This document shows, in pieces, positions 16,162-25,039 of a stretch of 64,000 nucleotides of DNA. Positions within the stretch are counted from its first letter, which is position 1. The number at the start of each line of letters is the position of its first letter. The translations under genes and the position numbers were made by a program. The stretch is from Bacteroidota bacterium (GTDB lineage: Bacteria; Bacteroidota; Bacteroidia; Cytophagales; Spirosomataceae). The notes beneath the pieces are model-generated. The model saw only the letters and a list, made by a program, of their open reading frames with translations. It was not told the DNA's origin and ran no database searches. The stretch spans positions 62,001 through 126,000 of the forward strand of contig JAIUOF010000008.1 in the NCBI GenBank assembly GCA_020161355.1. Direction: 5' to 3'.

Positions 16162-16866
16162 TTAAATATCACCGGGCTGTGGTCTTAAAATAATTTCTTC
16201 CAAGGTAGCATTAGGAGAAAGGCTAAATGCTGCCCATAAGGCTTCTGCAATGTCTTTTCCACTCATAAATCTGCTTTCTGGCAGGTCAACTCCTGCCCAG
16301 CTGTCTGTCAGAGTAGCTCCCGGTAAAATTGAGGTAACCCTTACGTGGCTGGTTTTGAGTTCCTCTCTAAGGCTTTTGCCCAAACCCATCATCGCAAATT
16401 TTGAAATGGAATAGGAACCACTTGATGGGTAGGCTTCAATTCCAGCTATAGATGAAATATTAAAAACATGTGCTATAGGCAGATTTTTCATGGCCGGCAC
16501 CAGTGCTTTTGACAAATAATATGCACTCATAAGATTGGTTGAAAGCATATTTTCAAGATTTTCATCGGGTTCTTCCAAAATTTTACCAGGCATAAAAACA
16601 CCTGCATTGTTGACTAAAATAGTTGGAGGGGAATCAAGATTAAGTACAAATTCGCCAAATGCTTTTATTTCAGATTTCTGTGAGACATCTGCAACAAATT
16701 CATAAATGTTTGTGCCAAAATCTTCATTAATTTCAAATTTGAGGGCAGCCAAAGTATCTGCAACTCTTCCGCAAACAGCCACATCAAAGCCGTTTTCGGC
16801 CAGTTTTCGCACTATTGCTTTTCCTATTCCTCTGCTCCCACCACTTACTACTGCCAATTTTTCCAT
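16162..16866 (-). CDS. Short-chain dehydrogenase/reductase
   Basis: A 234-residue classical SDR. The cofactor motif is 'VSGGSRGIGKAI' at residues 7-18, followed by 'NNAGVF' (structural) and the catalytic Ser in 'NISSIAG' with 'YSISKF' (Tyr-x3-Lys). The Arg after the second beta strand ('CGR') favours NADP(H). The substrate is unknown; similar proteins are annotated as 3-ketoacyl-ACP-reductase-like or sepiapterin-reductase-like. It is transcribed divergently from mlaE, across about 155 bp. Confidence 0.9.
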   Translation of the reverse strand: MEKLAVVSGGSRGIGKAIVRKLAENGFDVAVCGRVADTLAALKFEINEDFGTNIYEFVADVSQKSEIKAFGEFVLNLDSPPTILVNNAGVFMPGKILEEPDENLENMLSTNLMSAYYLSKALVPAMKNLPIAHVFNISSIAGIEAYPSSGSYSISKFAMMGLGKSLREELKTSHVRVTSILPGATLTDSWAGVDLPESRFMSGKDIAEALWAAFSLSPNATLEEIILRPQPGDI

Positions 16867-16988
16867 TTTCCAGAATTATTAAGTAAATCAATCTTCAGAT
16901 TTAACAACATGAATTTATTTGAAATAATTACGCAAAAATGAAAGACTAAATTTCATTTCTGAAAAAAAATAAATAAAGTTTGATTCGT

Positions 16989-16996
16989 TACCTTTG
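16989..16996 (+). promoter_or_regulatory. -7 element (TACCTTTG) upstream of mlaE
   Basis: Exact TAnnTTTG match 26 bp before the ATG at 17022. This rules out the in-frame start at 16980. An AGGAG-like sequence 7-12 nt before 17022 supports that start. Confidence 0.55.
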
Positions 16997-17021
16997 TAAA
17001 AAAAGAAAAAGAGGAGAAAGC

Positions 17022-17753
17022 ATGTTAAAGATATTAGGAAAGTTTTTCTTGTTTCTGATGGAGATGTTTACCCGCAGAGAAGCCGCCAAAGTGTATTGGA
17101 ATAGGTTTTTGGATGAGTGTGTTTCATTGGGAGTTGGATCGTTGGTAATTATTTCAATAGTTGCACTTTTTATAGGTGCTGTAACCTGTGTGCAGACGTA
17201 TGCCAATTTGGTGAGCCCGATAATTCCTTTGTATGTGGTGAGTAATATTGTCAGGGATATGACCTTATTAGAGTTGTCTTCAACATTGATGTGTGTGGTG
17301 CTGGCAGGTAAAGTAGGAAGCAATATAGCAGGCGAGTTGGGAACCATGAAAATAACAGAGCAAATTGATGCACTTGAAGTGATGGGAATCAATTCGGTTT
17401 CCTATCTGGTTTTGCCAAAAGTTGCAGCGGCAGTGCTTACATTCCCAATCTTAGCCGTGTTTTCGGGTTTTCTTGGTATTTTTGGGGGTTACCTTGCAGG
17501 TACACTTACAGGAATATTAACCCCTGAGCAATACATTTACGGAATCAGGTATTCTTTTATGCCTTTCAATGTGGTGATTTCTATTATCAAATCTGCGGTT
17601 TTCGGATTTTTGATTGCTACTATAGCTGCTTACAAAGGATACCATACCAGTGGGGGTGCTCTTGAAGTGGGTCAGTCGTCAACCGCGGCGGTCACCAACA
17701 GTTGTATAGCGGTTTTGGTTGCTGATTATTTACTAGCTGAACTTTTGACATGA
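17022..17753 (+). CDS. mlaE: MlaE-type lipid ABC transporter permease
   Basis: About 243 residues from the chosen ATG. The polytopic membrane protein carries the MlaE signature 'LAGKVGSNIAGELGTMKITEQIDALEVMGI', the cytoplasmic coupling element, with about five hydrophobic helices. It is the permease of an MCE/Mla-type system that moves phospholipids between inner and outer membrane. The stop overlaps the start of the ATPase gene by four bases (ATGA). The periplasmic MCE subunit gene (mlaD) that normally follows is not here. Confidence 0.92.
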   Translation: MLKILGKFFLFLMEMFTRREAAKVYWNRFLDECVSLGVGSLVIISIVALFIGAVTCVQTYANLVSPIIPLYVVSNIVRDMTLLELSSTLMCVVLAGKVGSNIAGELGTMKITEQIDALEVMGINSVSYLVLPKVAAAVLTFPILAVFSGFLGIFGGYLAGTLTGILTPEQYIYGIRYSFMPFNVVISIIKSAVFGFLIATIAAYKGYHTSGGALEVGQSSTAAVTNSCIAVLVADYLLAELLT

Positions 17754-18496
17754 TCGAGATAAAAAATATTAGCAAGGCTTTTAAGGGAAAAGTGGTTTTG
17801 GATGATATCTCCGGGGTTTTTAAAAAAGGAGAAACTTCGTTGGTGATTGGTGCCAGCGGTACTGGAAAAAGCGTGCTATTGAAATGTATGCTTGACCTTG
17901 TGGAGCCCGAAAAAGGGGAGGTGATTTATGACGGTAGGGAATTTCTGGGCATGGAGGAAAAAGACAGGAAGAACCTTCGTCGTGAAATGGGCGTGTTGTT
18001 CCAGGGAGGAGCACTTTTTGATTCAAAAAATGTTCAGGACAATGTGAAGTTTCCATTAGACATGCTCACGAATATGCCCGAATCAGAAAAAAGGGACAGG
18101 GTCGAATTTTGCCTGCACAAAGTTGGCCTGGACGGTGTGGGCCCCAAAATGCCATCTGAGATTTCGGGAGGGATGAAAAAAAGAGTGGGGATAGCACGTG
18201 CGATTGTTTTGAATCCCAAATATCTTTTTTGTGATGAACCAAACAGTGGTCTGGATCCATTAACTTCTATAAAAATTGATGAGTTGATAAAAGAAATCAC
18301 CGACGATTTTGACATTACAACTGTCGTAATCACACACGATATGAATTCCGTGCTCACTATCGGTGATAAAATTATGTTTCTATACAAAGGTAAAAAACTC
18401 TGGGAAGGAGATAGCAAGAGCATTTTAAAATCTGACATAAAAGAGCTGGATGAATTTGTTTTTTCAAATCAGGCTTTAAAGCAACTTAGAGGGTAG
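17750..18496 (+). CDS. mlaF: MlaF-type lipid ABC transporter ATPase
   Basis: 248 residues. Walker A is 'GASGTGKSVLLK' near residue 33, the ABC signature is 'EISGGMKKRVGIARAI', Walker B is 'YLFCDEPNSGLDP', and the switch His is in 'VVITHDMNSV'. The Met-Lys-Lys-Arg after the signature and 'PNSGLDP' are typical of the Mla/Ttg2A group. It energises MlaE. Starts inside the mlaE stop codon region. Confidence 0.93.
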   Translation: MIEIKNISKAFKGKVVLDDISGVFKKGETSLVIGASGTGKSVLLKCMLDLVEPEKGEVIYDGREFLGMEEKDRKNLRREMGVLFQGGALFDSKNVQDNVKFPLDMLTNMPESEKRDRVEFCLHKVGLDGVGPKMPSEISGGMKKRVGIARAIVLNPKYLFCDEPNSGLDPLTSIKIDELIKEITDDFDITTVVITHDMNSVLTIGDKIMFLYKGKKLWEGDSKSILKSDIKELDEFVFSNQALKQLRG

Positions 18497-18519
18497 TAAA
18501 TATTTCATCTCGGCAAAAA

Positions 18520-19890
18520 ATGAGATGGTTAATTTTCATTATTTCAATTCAATCATTTGGACAAAACGTCCAGATTGATACACTTTTTGTAAAAAGTCAA
18601 ATAGATTCAGCAATAGTCTTTCTGCGAAATAATCAGGAAAAAGAAACTGTATTTGCCCAAAAATATCGTGGAGAATGGCCGGTATATATGGATATGACCT
18701 CGCCTTATTTTTTTATGGGTAATAAACAAAAAGCCAGGGATTCCAATGGTTTTACTGTGGCTTCAATCCACGACTTTTTGAGTGAAATCTATCTTTCTGA
18801 TACTTCCCGAAAGGAAATTTTGCCAATATTAAAATCTGCATTTTCAGAAATTCAAACATATGAAGAAAATGGTCTTTTTTACTTTTGGAAAAATCTTCCT
18901 CCTAACAGAAAAATCAAACTATTTCTGGAGCCATCCCCTCAACCTCTGGTAAGAAGACCGACCACTTTTAGACTAAAAAACAGATTTATCAATAAACTCG
19001 CCAATGTACCCGCTGACGCAGATGATACTTCCCTTGGGAATCTTGCCAAATTTTATCAAAACGAGATTTTTGGGACGAAAAATAAATTAACAAAAATTGA
19101 TGTTTACGAAAACTATTTAGACAAAGATCGACATAATCTAAACTGGTTCAATTTTGTTTATCACCAAGACAAAAATTCAGGTGCTTTCATGACCTGGTTG
19201 CATCCTGAACATGAATATGGGCAGTGGTCAGTAGTAAAAACCGCATTCAATATATTGCTGATTTTTGTTCCGGGAAGCTCGGCAGGGCCAAAAGCTTATA
19301 AACCCTGGGTGCCGTTTGGAGCTAATGACATCGATGTAGTAGTAAATGCCAATGTGCTGCACTATCTCAAAAAATCCGGGCAAGATATTGAAAGCCTCTC
19401 GGCAAAAGATGCCATTAAAATGATTGAAAAAAGATTAAAAATAAGCAATTGGCAAAACACCTCGGTATATTATTCTAATGCTTTTCATACGCATTTTGCC
19501 ATTTCAAGGGCATTTGAAGATGGTATTGAAGGGCTAAGACCAGTTTGTAAAATTTTGGAAGAAGATATTACCAAACAACAGATGGCGGATGGAAGCTTTG
19601 TAAGCAGGAGTTATATTAACCATTTTGATAAAATACAATCTACCGCAAATGCCCTTTATGCAATGATTGTACTCAGAAATAAAGGATTTGACATCCCGAA
19701 AGAGAACATTGACAGGGCAATGAATTTTCTTTTGAAAAACAAAAAAAATAAACCCGAAGGCATACACTGGGACGGCGGTGTTTTCTTTTCAGGGGGGAGT
19801 GTAATCAGGAATATATTGTTCTGGGAGTCAGATGCCTACACCACAGCCATGATTGCTTTGATTTTTCAAAAATATCTGAATATGAAATAA
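18520..19890 (+). CDS. Exported alpha/alpha-barrel protein with a class II terpene-cyclase-like DxDD motif
   Basis: 456 residues. A hydrophobic start ending in 'IQSFGQ' looks like a signal peptide. Near residue 166 the protein has 'PADADDTSLG', which matches the DxDD(T) motif of class II terpene cyclases and squalene-hopene cyclases. Further on, 'NDIDVVVNANVLHYL', 'STANALYAMIVL' and 'DAYTTAMIALIF' are helical repeats of the type that build alpha/alpha toroids. The match is by motif and pattern only. Real cyclases are usually cytoplasmic or membrane-facing, so an exported member is odd. It follows mlaF by 23 bp and is probably co-transcribed. Its stop codon abuts the stop of the next, convergent gene. 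It could instead be a non-catalytic toroid. Confidence 0.45.
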   Translation: MRWLIFIISIQSFGQNVQIDTLFVKSQIDSAIVFLRNNQEKETVFAQKYRGEWPVYMDMTSPYFFMGNKQKARDSNGFTVASIHDFLSEIYLSDTSRKEILPILKSAFSEIQTYEENGLFYFWKNLPPNRKIKLFLEPSPQPLVRRPTTFRLKNRFINKLANVPADADDTSLGNLAKFYQNEIFGTKNKLTKIDVYENYLDKDRHNLNWFNFVYHQDKNSGAFMTWLHPEHEYGQWSVVKTAFNILLIFVPGSSAGPKAYKPWVPFGANDIDVVVNANVLHYLKKSGQDIESLSAKDAIKMIEKRLKISNWQNTSVYYSNAFHTHFAISRAFEDGIEGLRPVCKILEEDITKQQMADGSFVSRSYINHFDKIQSTANALYAMIVLRNKGFDIPKENIDRAMNFLLKNKKNKPEGIHWDGGVFFSGGSVIRNILFWESDAYTTAMIALIFQKYLNMK

Positions 19891-20691
19891 TCATAGGTGC
19901 TCCTCCAGTTTTTCAGGATGAGTAATGTAGTATTTGAGCACTTTAAAAAGCTTTCCGGCATGGGAGGCATCAACTACACGATGATCAAGGGCAGCTCCAA
20001 GGGTTATTATTTTACGAGGAACGATTTGATCATTAACCACCCATGGTTTTTTTCTCACCCCACCCATAATCATCACAAACGAAACATTGGCGGTTGGCAT
20101 GAGTGCGGGGTAACCATTGTCGAGTCCTAATGTGCCAATATTGGAAAATATAAATGATCCGAAAGTATTGGTTTTCACCCCTAAAAATGGCAAAGAAATA
20201 CCCCAGTCTGTCAGAATGGTTTTTATTGTTTTATAAATCCAGCCTCTGAGTGGCCAGGGAAATATTGCAAGGGTGTGTTTCATTTTCATGGTGGTGTTTT
20301 CAGAGCCTTTTCGTGTGTTTTTTATAGCTTCAGATAGCAAATCCACCGATTCTTTGAGGTTAAAAGTATCGACAGCATGCACCTTTATGGAGCTCATTTC
20401 GCCATCAGGCAATAAAACGCTGACCGTAGCGTCCAGGCTGGGATAACTGTAAATGTTACCGCGTTTTACATAAGTATTTAGCTCAGGAACTTCGGTTTTT
20501 ACGGCTCTGGCAGTGGCAAGGAGAAAAAAATGAGTCAAGGTTATCTTGAGGCCCTCTTTTCTTTTTTGTGAAATATATGCTTCCACGTCGGTCACGTCAA
20601 TCTCTACCGAACCGAGGATTTTAGAATCAACAGGTTTTTTGTAAATAGTCGATGCGGTTTTTCGCCAGGGGTTATTGAGATTTTTTTCCAA
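19891..20691 (-). CDS. Stand-alone 2-oxoacid dehydrogenase E2 catalytic domain
   Basis: 266 residues corresponding only to the acyltransferase catalytic domain of E2 proteins (chloramphenicol-acetyltransferase fold). There is no lipoyl domain and no peripheral-subunit-binding domain. 'FSNIGTLGLDNGYPALMPT' and the active site 'DHRVVDASHAGKL' (His and Asp of DHRxxD) are in place. An unusual insert around residues 145-170 ('IFPWPLRGWIYKTIKTIL') is more hydrophobic than in classic E2s. It probably transfers acyl groups between CoA and an unknown acceptor. No E1, E3 or lipoyl gene is near. Convergent with the terpene-cyclase-like gene with no intergenic base. Confidence 0.8.
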   Translation of the reverse strand: MEKNLNNPWRKTASTIYKKPVDSKILGSVEIDVTDVEAYISQKRKEGLKITLTHFFLLATARAVKTEVPELNTYVKRGNIYSYPSLDATVSVLLPDGEMSSIKVHAVDTFNLKESVDLLSEAIKNTRKGSENTTMKMKHTLAIFPWPLRGWIYKTIKTILTDWGISLPFLGVKTNTFGSFIFSNIGTLGLDNGYPALMPTANVSFVMIMGGVRKKPWVVNDQIVPRKIITLGAALDHRVVDASHAGKLFKVLKYYITHPEKLEEHL

Positions 20692-20739
20692 TTTTCTGAA
20701 GAATAGTTTTACAAAAGTATAAAAACCAGGGCAATACCT

Positions 20740-22287
20740 TTACGTTTTTATGATGTTGAATTCAAAATTAAGCGGGTCAAATGCCGTTTTCACTTTGTCC
20801 AGAAACTCAGGGTCATTGATGTAATAATTGAGGAAATTCTCAGTTCTTTCCTGCAATCCACCACCGGGAAAAAATTTCTCTTTTAATCCAAGAATCTGGT
20901 TGATACCGGTTTCAAAATTCCTTTCTTCAGATTTTTTAAGGCGTTTTTCAATGTTTCCGATAGCATTGAGTAATTTAGTTTTCTCACCTTCTACAACTGC
21001 TTTCAGAGTAGGGTCAACTTTTACTGCCTTTGCAGTTATTTTTTCAAAAACTTCGGAGATAGCAGTATTTTCTTCTGAAAAATCTAGTGTATTTTCTGAG
21101 TTTTTCTTGACATAATCGGCCTTCAAAATATTTTCAGATTCAAAAAGTTCTTCAACTGTAAGACCCAGCTTATCAATACGTTTTTGGGATGCAGGATTAA
21201 TTACCAATCCAAAATTTCGAGGCATCACAATGGGGAATGGCTGCTCAAAGTGATGGAACAAATCACCCAGCTGCAACCAATAAGCGACTTCGGAAGGGCC
21301 GCCAAGGTAGGCAAGATTGGGCAAAATCACCTCTTGATACACCGGTCTCAAAACCACATTTGGGCTAAAGCGTTCCGGATGGTTTTCGATTTCGATATTG
21401 ATTTCTGATTCTGAAAATGAAATATCAGAATTTAATACTTTATAATTATCACCCTCTTTTTCTATTCGCTCACGGAGATTATCTTTCAAATAGAAGAAAT
21501 TGATATTCCGGGCATGAATCTGAGTTTTGTAACCCAAAGATTCCAATTTATCAGAAGTACTTTTTACAATATTTTCTGAAGCATTTTCAAGGATATCTTT
21601 TTTAATTACCGGAATAAATAGTTTTTTAAGTGCAGGGTCGTCACCATCGATACAAACCAGGCCTTCATGGCCAAATAACGCATGAAAATAACATCTGACT
21701 GCAGCTGCCAAATTGCTTTTTTCAGAATAAGCTTTTTTGAAAACCTCTGGCAAATCGGGCAATTTTTCCAAAATATCCTTGATTCCACTTAATTCAAAAC
21801 GCCCTACTGCACCCGTCTGGGAAGTTTCCCAAACATGTTTTTGCCCAAAAAGATTAAAACCTGAGATTTCAGCAAAATCATGATCCTCGGTAGCCATCCA
21901 ATATACCGGCACGAAGTTGTATTCCGGGAAATGTCCTTTGAGCCTTTTAGCCAGATTGATAGTGCTTATGATTTTAAAAATCACATACAGCGGCCCGGTA
22001 AAAATGTTGAGTTGATGGCCGGTGGTAACGCAAAATGTTTTTTCATCCAGAAAAATATCAATTTCTGGTGGGTTTTCGGTGCCTTCATATTGTTTTTTAA
22101 GTGCATCAACAAGTTCATTTCTGAAATGAAAATGTGTTTCGGCTATTTGATTTCTGAAACCTTCTAAGTCGGGAAAAATATCAAAAAAGTCACTTAATTC
22201 TGGATTTTGTTTGCTAATATAGTCGGTAAAAAGCTTCGGAAAGCCTCCAACTTTAGATAGAGATATTCTGGAGTTTTGAGTATTCAA
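20740..22287 (-). CDS. bshC: Putative cysteine ligase BshC (bacillithiol biosynthesis)
   Basis: 515 residues, close to the usual length. 'CVTTGHQLNIFTGPLYVIFKIISTI' and 'VPVYWMATEDHDFAEI' are BshC signatures, and the C-terminal third is a long helical coiled-coil region. BshC adds cysteine to glucosaminyl-malate in the last step of bacillithiol synthesis. Its presence implies bacillithiol as the low-molecular-weight thiol. bshA and bshB are not in the window. It is divergent from mnmD across 86 bp. Confidence 0.93.
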   Translation of the reverse strand: MNTQNSRISLSKVGGFPKLFTDYISKQNPELSDFFDIFPDLEGFRNQIAETHFHFRNELVDALKKQYEGTENPPEIDIFLDEKTFCVTTGHQLNIFTGPLYVIFKIISTINLAKRLKGHFPEYNFVPVYWMATEDHDFAEISGFNLFGQKHVWETSQTGAVGRFELSGIKDILEKLPDLPEVFKKAYSEKSNLAAAVRCYFHALFGHEGLVCIDGDDPALKKLFIPVIKKDILENASENIVKSTSDKLESLGYKTQIHARNINFFYLKDNLRERIEKEGDNYKVLNSDISFSESEINIEIENHPERFSPNVVLRPVYQEVILPNLAYLGGPSEVAYWLQLGDLFHHFEQPFPIVMPRNFGLVINPASQKRIDKLGLTVEELFESENILKADYVKKNSENTLDFSEENTAISEVFEKITAKAVKVDPTLKAVVEGEKTKLLNAIGNIEKRLKKSEERNFETGINQILGLKEKFFPGGGLQERTENFLNYYINDPEFLDKVKTAFDPLNFEFNIIKT

Positions 22288-22349
22288 TATTTTTGAGATT
22301 TTGCTTTAAATAATAGAAACACCAAGGTATTTCAATGAGTTTCAAAAAC

Positions 22350-22357
22350 TATATTTG
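22350..22357 (+). promoter_or_regulatory. -7 element (TATATTTG) of mnmD
   Basis: Exact TAnnTTTG match 17 bp before the mnmD ATG, giving a very short leader. The -33 is weak. Confidence 0.45.
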
Positions 22358-22373
22358 AATCAAATATTTTGAA

Positions 22374-23006
22374 ATGGAAGTAAAAATAACAGATGATGGC
22401 TCAATCACACTCTTTTCTGAGCAATTTAACCAACATTATCATTCTAAGTTTGGTGCAAAGACCGAATCAGATCGTGTTTTTTTGGAATTAGGCTTTACTT
22501 ATACAGCAGAAAAATTTGAAAATATCAAAATCTTTGAAATGGGTTTTGGTACCGGACTAAATGCCTGGTTAAGTGCTGTGGCTGCCGAAAAATCAAAAAT
22601 TAATACAAGCTATTTTGGTATAGAAAAATATCCTGTTAAGTCTGAAATTCATGAGAAATTTCCTGTTGATTTAAGGTTATTTCACCAATCAACCTGGGAT
22701 GAAGAAGTACAAATAAATGATTTTTTTGTTTTTAAAAAGCAAAAAATATCTCTTGAAGAAGTCGATTTGCGAAATGATTTCAACCTGATTTATTATGATG
22801 CATTTGCCCCCGAGGCTCAGCCAGAGCTTTGGACTGAGGAAGTTTTTAAAAAATTATTTGATGCTCTTGTCCTAGGCGGAATTCTTACTACCTATTGCTC
22901 CAAAGCATATGTGCAAAGGAATCTTAAAGCGGCAGGATTCAGCATAGAGAAACACCTGGGACCACCACACAAAAGAGAGGTATTGAGAGCAATAAAGCAG
23001 ATTTAG
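22374..23006 (+). CDS. mnmD: tRNA 5-methylaminomethyl-2-thiouridine methyltransferase (MnmD domain)
   Basis: 210 residues, matching the methyltransferase half of the bifunctional MnmC of enterics. 'IFEMGFGTGLNAWLSA' is the SAM-binding loop, 'LIYYDAFAPEAQPELWTEEVF' the catalytic Asp region, and 'TYCSKAYVQRNLKAAGF' a downstream family stretch. It finishes the mnm5s2U34 wobble modification. The FAD-dependent MnmC1 domain is absent, as in other single-domain MnmD proteins. Confidence 0.9.
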   Translation: MEVKITDDGSITLFSEQFNQHYHSKFGAKTESDRVFLELGFTYTAEKFENIKIFEMGFGTGLNAWLSAVAAEKSKINTSYFGIEKYPVKSEIHEKFPVDLRLFHQSTWDEEVQINDFFVFKKQKISLEEVDLRNDFNLIYYDAFAPEAQPELWTEEVFKKLFDALVLGGILTTYCSKAYVQRNLKAAGFSIEKHLGPPHKREVLRAIKQI

Positions 23007-23063
23007 TCTCAAAATATTTCAAAAAATTCTTAATTTGCCCCACTAACACTTAATATTTTACCT

Positions 23064-24410
23064 ATGAATAAAAACTCACTATTAATTTTTATCGCTTCGG
23101 TTGCAGCCACAGGCGGTTTGCTTTTTGGTTTTGATACAGGAGTCATCAATGTCGCCCTGCCGGCTATCAGAGAGCAATTTTCACTCACTCCATCGCAGGA
23201 AAGCAATGTTGTAAGTGCGGTGCTATTTGGAGCCATGTTTGGTCCATTTCTTTCGGGCTTCCTGACGGATTTACTTGGACGGAAAAAAATTAACATTATT
23301 GCATCGATTGTATTTGTGCTGGGTTCTATTTTAGCGGCAATAGCCACTTCGCCGGGTATGCTCATTTTCGGTCGATTATTACTCGGTTTGGCCATTGGTA
23401 TAGTGGCGGCCACAGTTCCATTATATTTGGCCGAGCTTTCTCCCAAAGAAAAACGCGGACAGATGGTAACCTATTTTCAGCTGGCTATCACTTTGGGTAT
23501 TTTGCTCTCATATTTGGTCGGATATATCTTTGAAGGTGCCGAAAACTCCTGGAGACTGATGTTTTGGGCGGGTTTTATACCTGCAATATTACTTTTGGTG
23601 GGGATGTTTTTTATTCCCGAAAGTCCGAGATGGTTGTTGTCAAAAGGCAGAGAGTCTGAGGCTATTGAGGTTTTGGAAAAATTGAGAAGCTCCGACAATG
23701 CTCAAAAAGAGCTTCAGGAAACCAAAGACATTATAGAAGAAGAGAAGAAAAATAAAGGAGGCTGGAAGGAATTCTTCTCAAAACGTCTCAGAATTCCACT
23801 TTTTATCGGTGTCGGAATATTTGCCATTCAGCAGTTTTCTGGTATCAATGCCATCATTTACTATTCTACTGATATTTTTAAAGGAATGTTTAGTAGTTCT
23901 CAGGCCACGTTGGCTACTGTAGGTGTGGGTGTAATCAACTCATTAGCTACTATTATTGGAATGCGGTATCTTGATAAATGGGGCCGCAAGCCTATTCTGT
24001 ACACAGGTTTGATTGGTACCGCGGTGTGTTTAGGTACTGTGGGTCTGGCATTTTTGATGAAAGACAATCTGCCTGAAGGTCTGAGACAAATCATGTTGGT
24101 AGGCGGTATTTATACTTATATTATTTTCTTTGCCATCAGCCTTGGCCCATTGGGATGGTTATTGATTTCCGAAATTTATCCTTTGAAAATCAGAGGGTTT
24201 GCCTCAAGCATGGGGAGTTTCAACCACTGGATTTTCGATGCCATGGTTGCCTATTCATTTCCGTTGATGAGGGCATCTTCATTAGGCTCAAATGGTGGAA
24301 TATTCTTCATTTATATGGTTGTGGTTCTTTTGGGACTATTCTTTGCAAAATTTGTAATCTTCGAAACCAAAGGCTTGAGTCTGGAAGATATCGAGAAGAA
24401 GTATATTTGA
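23064..24410 (+). CDS. Sugar porter family MFS transporter
   Basis: 448 residues with 12 membrane helices and the sugar-porter signatures. These are 'GLLFGFDTGVINVALPAI' in helix 1, 'DLLGRKK' after helix 2, 'PLYLAELSPKEKRG' after helix 4, 'PESPRWLLSKGR' after helix 6, 'QQFSGINAIIYYS' in helix 7, and 'GPLGWLLISEIYPLKIRG' in helix 10. It is a proton- or facilitated importer of a hexose or pentose. The exact sugar cannot be told, and xylose, glucose and galactose porters all look like this. It is single, with a terminator after it. Confidence 0.93.
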   Translation: MNKNSLLIFIASVAATGGLLFGFDTGVINVALPAIREQFSLTPSQESNVVSAVLFGAMFGPFLSGFLTDLLGRKKINIIASIVFVLGSILAAIATSPGMLIFGRLLLGLAIGIVAATVPLYLAELSPKEKRGQMVTYFQLAITLGILLSYLVGYIFEGAENSWRLMFWAGFIPAILLLVGMFFIPESPRWLLSKGRESEAIEVLEKLRSSDNAQKELQETKDIIEEEKKNKGGWKEFFSKRLRIPLFIGVGIFAIQQFSGINAIIYYSTDIFKGMFSSSQATLATVGVGVINSLATIIGMRYLDKWGRKPILYTGLIGTAVCLGTVGLAFLMKDNLPEGLRQIMLVGGIYTYIIFFAISLGPLGWLLISEIYPLKIRGFASSMGSFNHWIFDAMVAYSFPLMRASSLGSNGGIFFIYMVVVLLGLFFAKFVIFETKGLSLEDIEKKYI

Positions 24411-24433
24411 TTACTAAAATAGATTTATTGAAA

Positions 24434-24475
24434 AGTGCAGGTCTGAGGGAAAGATCTGCACTATTCAATTTTTAT
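24434..24475 (+). terminator. Terminator after the sugar porter gene
   Basis: Eleven-base stem starting AGTGCAG (24434-24444 with 24452-24462, one G-T pair), followed by a T-rich stretch. Confidence 0.72.
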
Positions 24476-24557
24476 TTTAAAAAATTAAAATAATATTTTA
24501 AATAATTTTGTTTTTATTTTAATTCTATTTTATGTTTGTGTCCTAAATAAATGGATT

Positions 24558-25037
24558 ATGAACAGAAATATTGTTTTAACTAATTTACTTATCCTTTTTG
24601 TTTCGGTATTTGTGCTAACGATTCTTAGATTGCATATTTATAACATTGAAGAGGCATTTAGAACATCTAGTCTTTTTGTTTTTTTTCTTTATACCATAAA
24701 CCTCCTAATTTTTGGCATTTACCTCTTAGTAGCCTTCAAAGTCCTAAAATTAAGGAAAGTGTACTTAAAAGAGAGCTTTTTTGAGGAACACCAAATCAAA
24801 GATTTTCGGTTTATCGCAATTGCTTTGTTGGTAATCATTCCCTTAAGAGGTATGGTTGAGATGCTAAGTGACATTTTGGTTAATAATTCAAATTCTGAGA
24901 TTATCATTATTAATTTCTTTCTTAAAACAATTTATAATTCACCGGCATTTCTTTTTTGCAGTCTTTTAATTTTTATGATAATTGATTTTTTGCCCAAATC
25001 ATCTAAAATAAAATCCGAATTAGATAACATCATTTGA
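24558..25037 (+). CDS. DUF2975 membrane protein
   Basis: 159 residues with four hydrophobic helices (about residues 8-25, 40-62, 88-110 and 128-148). This pattern, together with the gene directly downstream that encodes a very small HTH protein, fits DUF2975 proteins, which usually pair with YozG-like regulators. The function is not known. The stop is two bases before the regulator's ATG, so the two genes form a unit. The A+T content is higher than in the preceding transporter gene. Confidence 0.75.
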   Translation: MNRNIVLTNLLILFVSVFVLTILRLHIYNIEEAFRTSSLFVFFLYTINLLIFGIYLLVAFKVLKLRKVYLKESFFEEHQIKDFRFIAIALLVIIPLRGMVEMLSDILVNNSNSEIIIINFFLKTIYNSPAFLFCSLLIFMIIDFLPKSSKIKSELDNII

Positions 25038-25039
25038 AT

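Noticed and set aside
16980..17021. Upstream in-frame start for mlaE at 16980
   Set aside because: The codons would overlap the -7 promoter element at 16989-16996 and lie before the likely transcription start. The ATG at 17022 has an AGGAG-like site.
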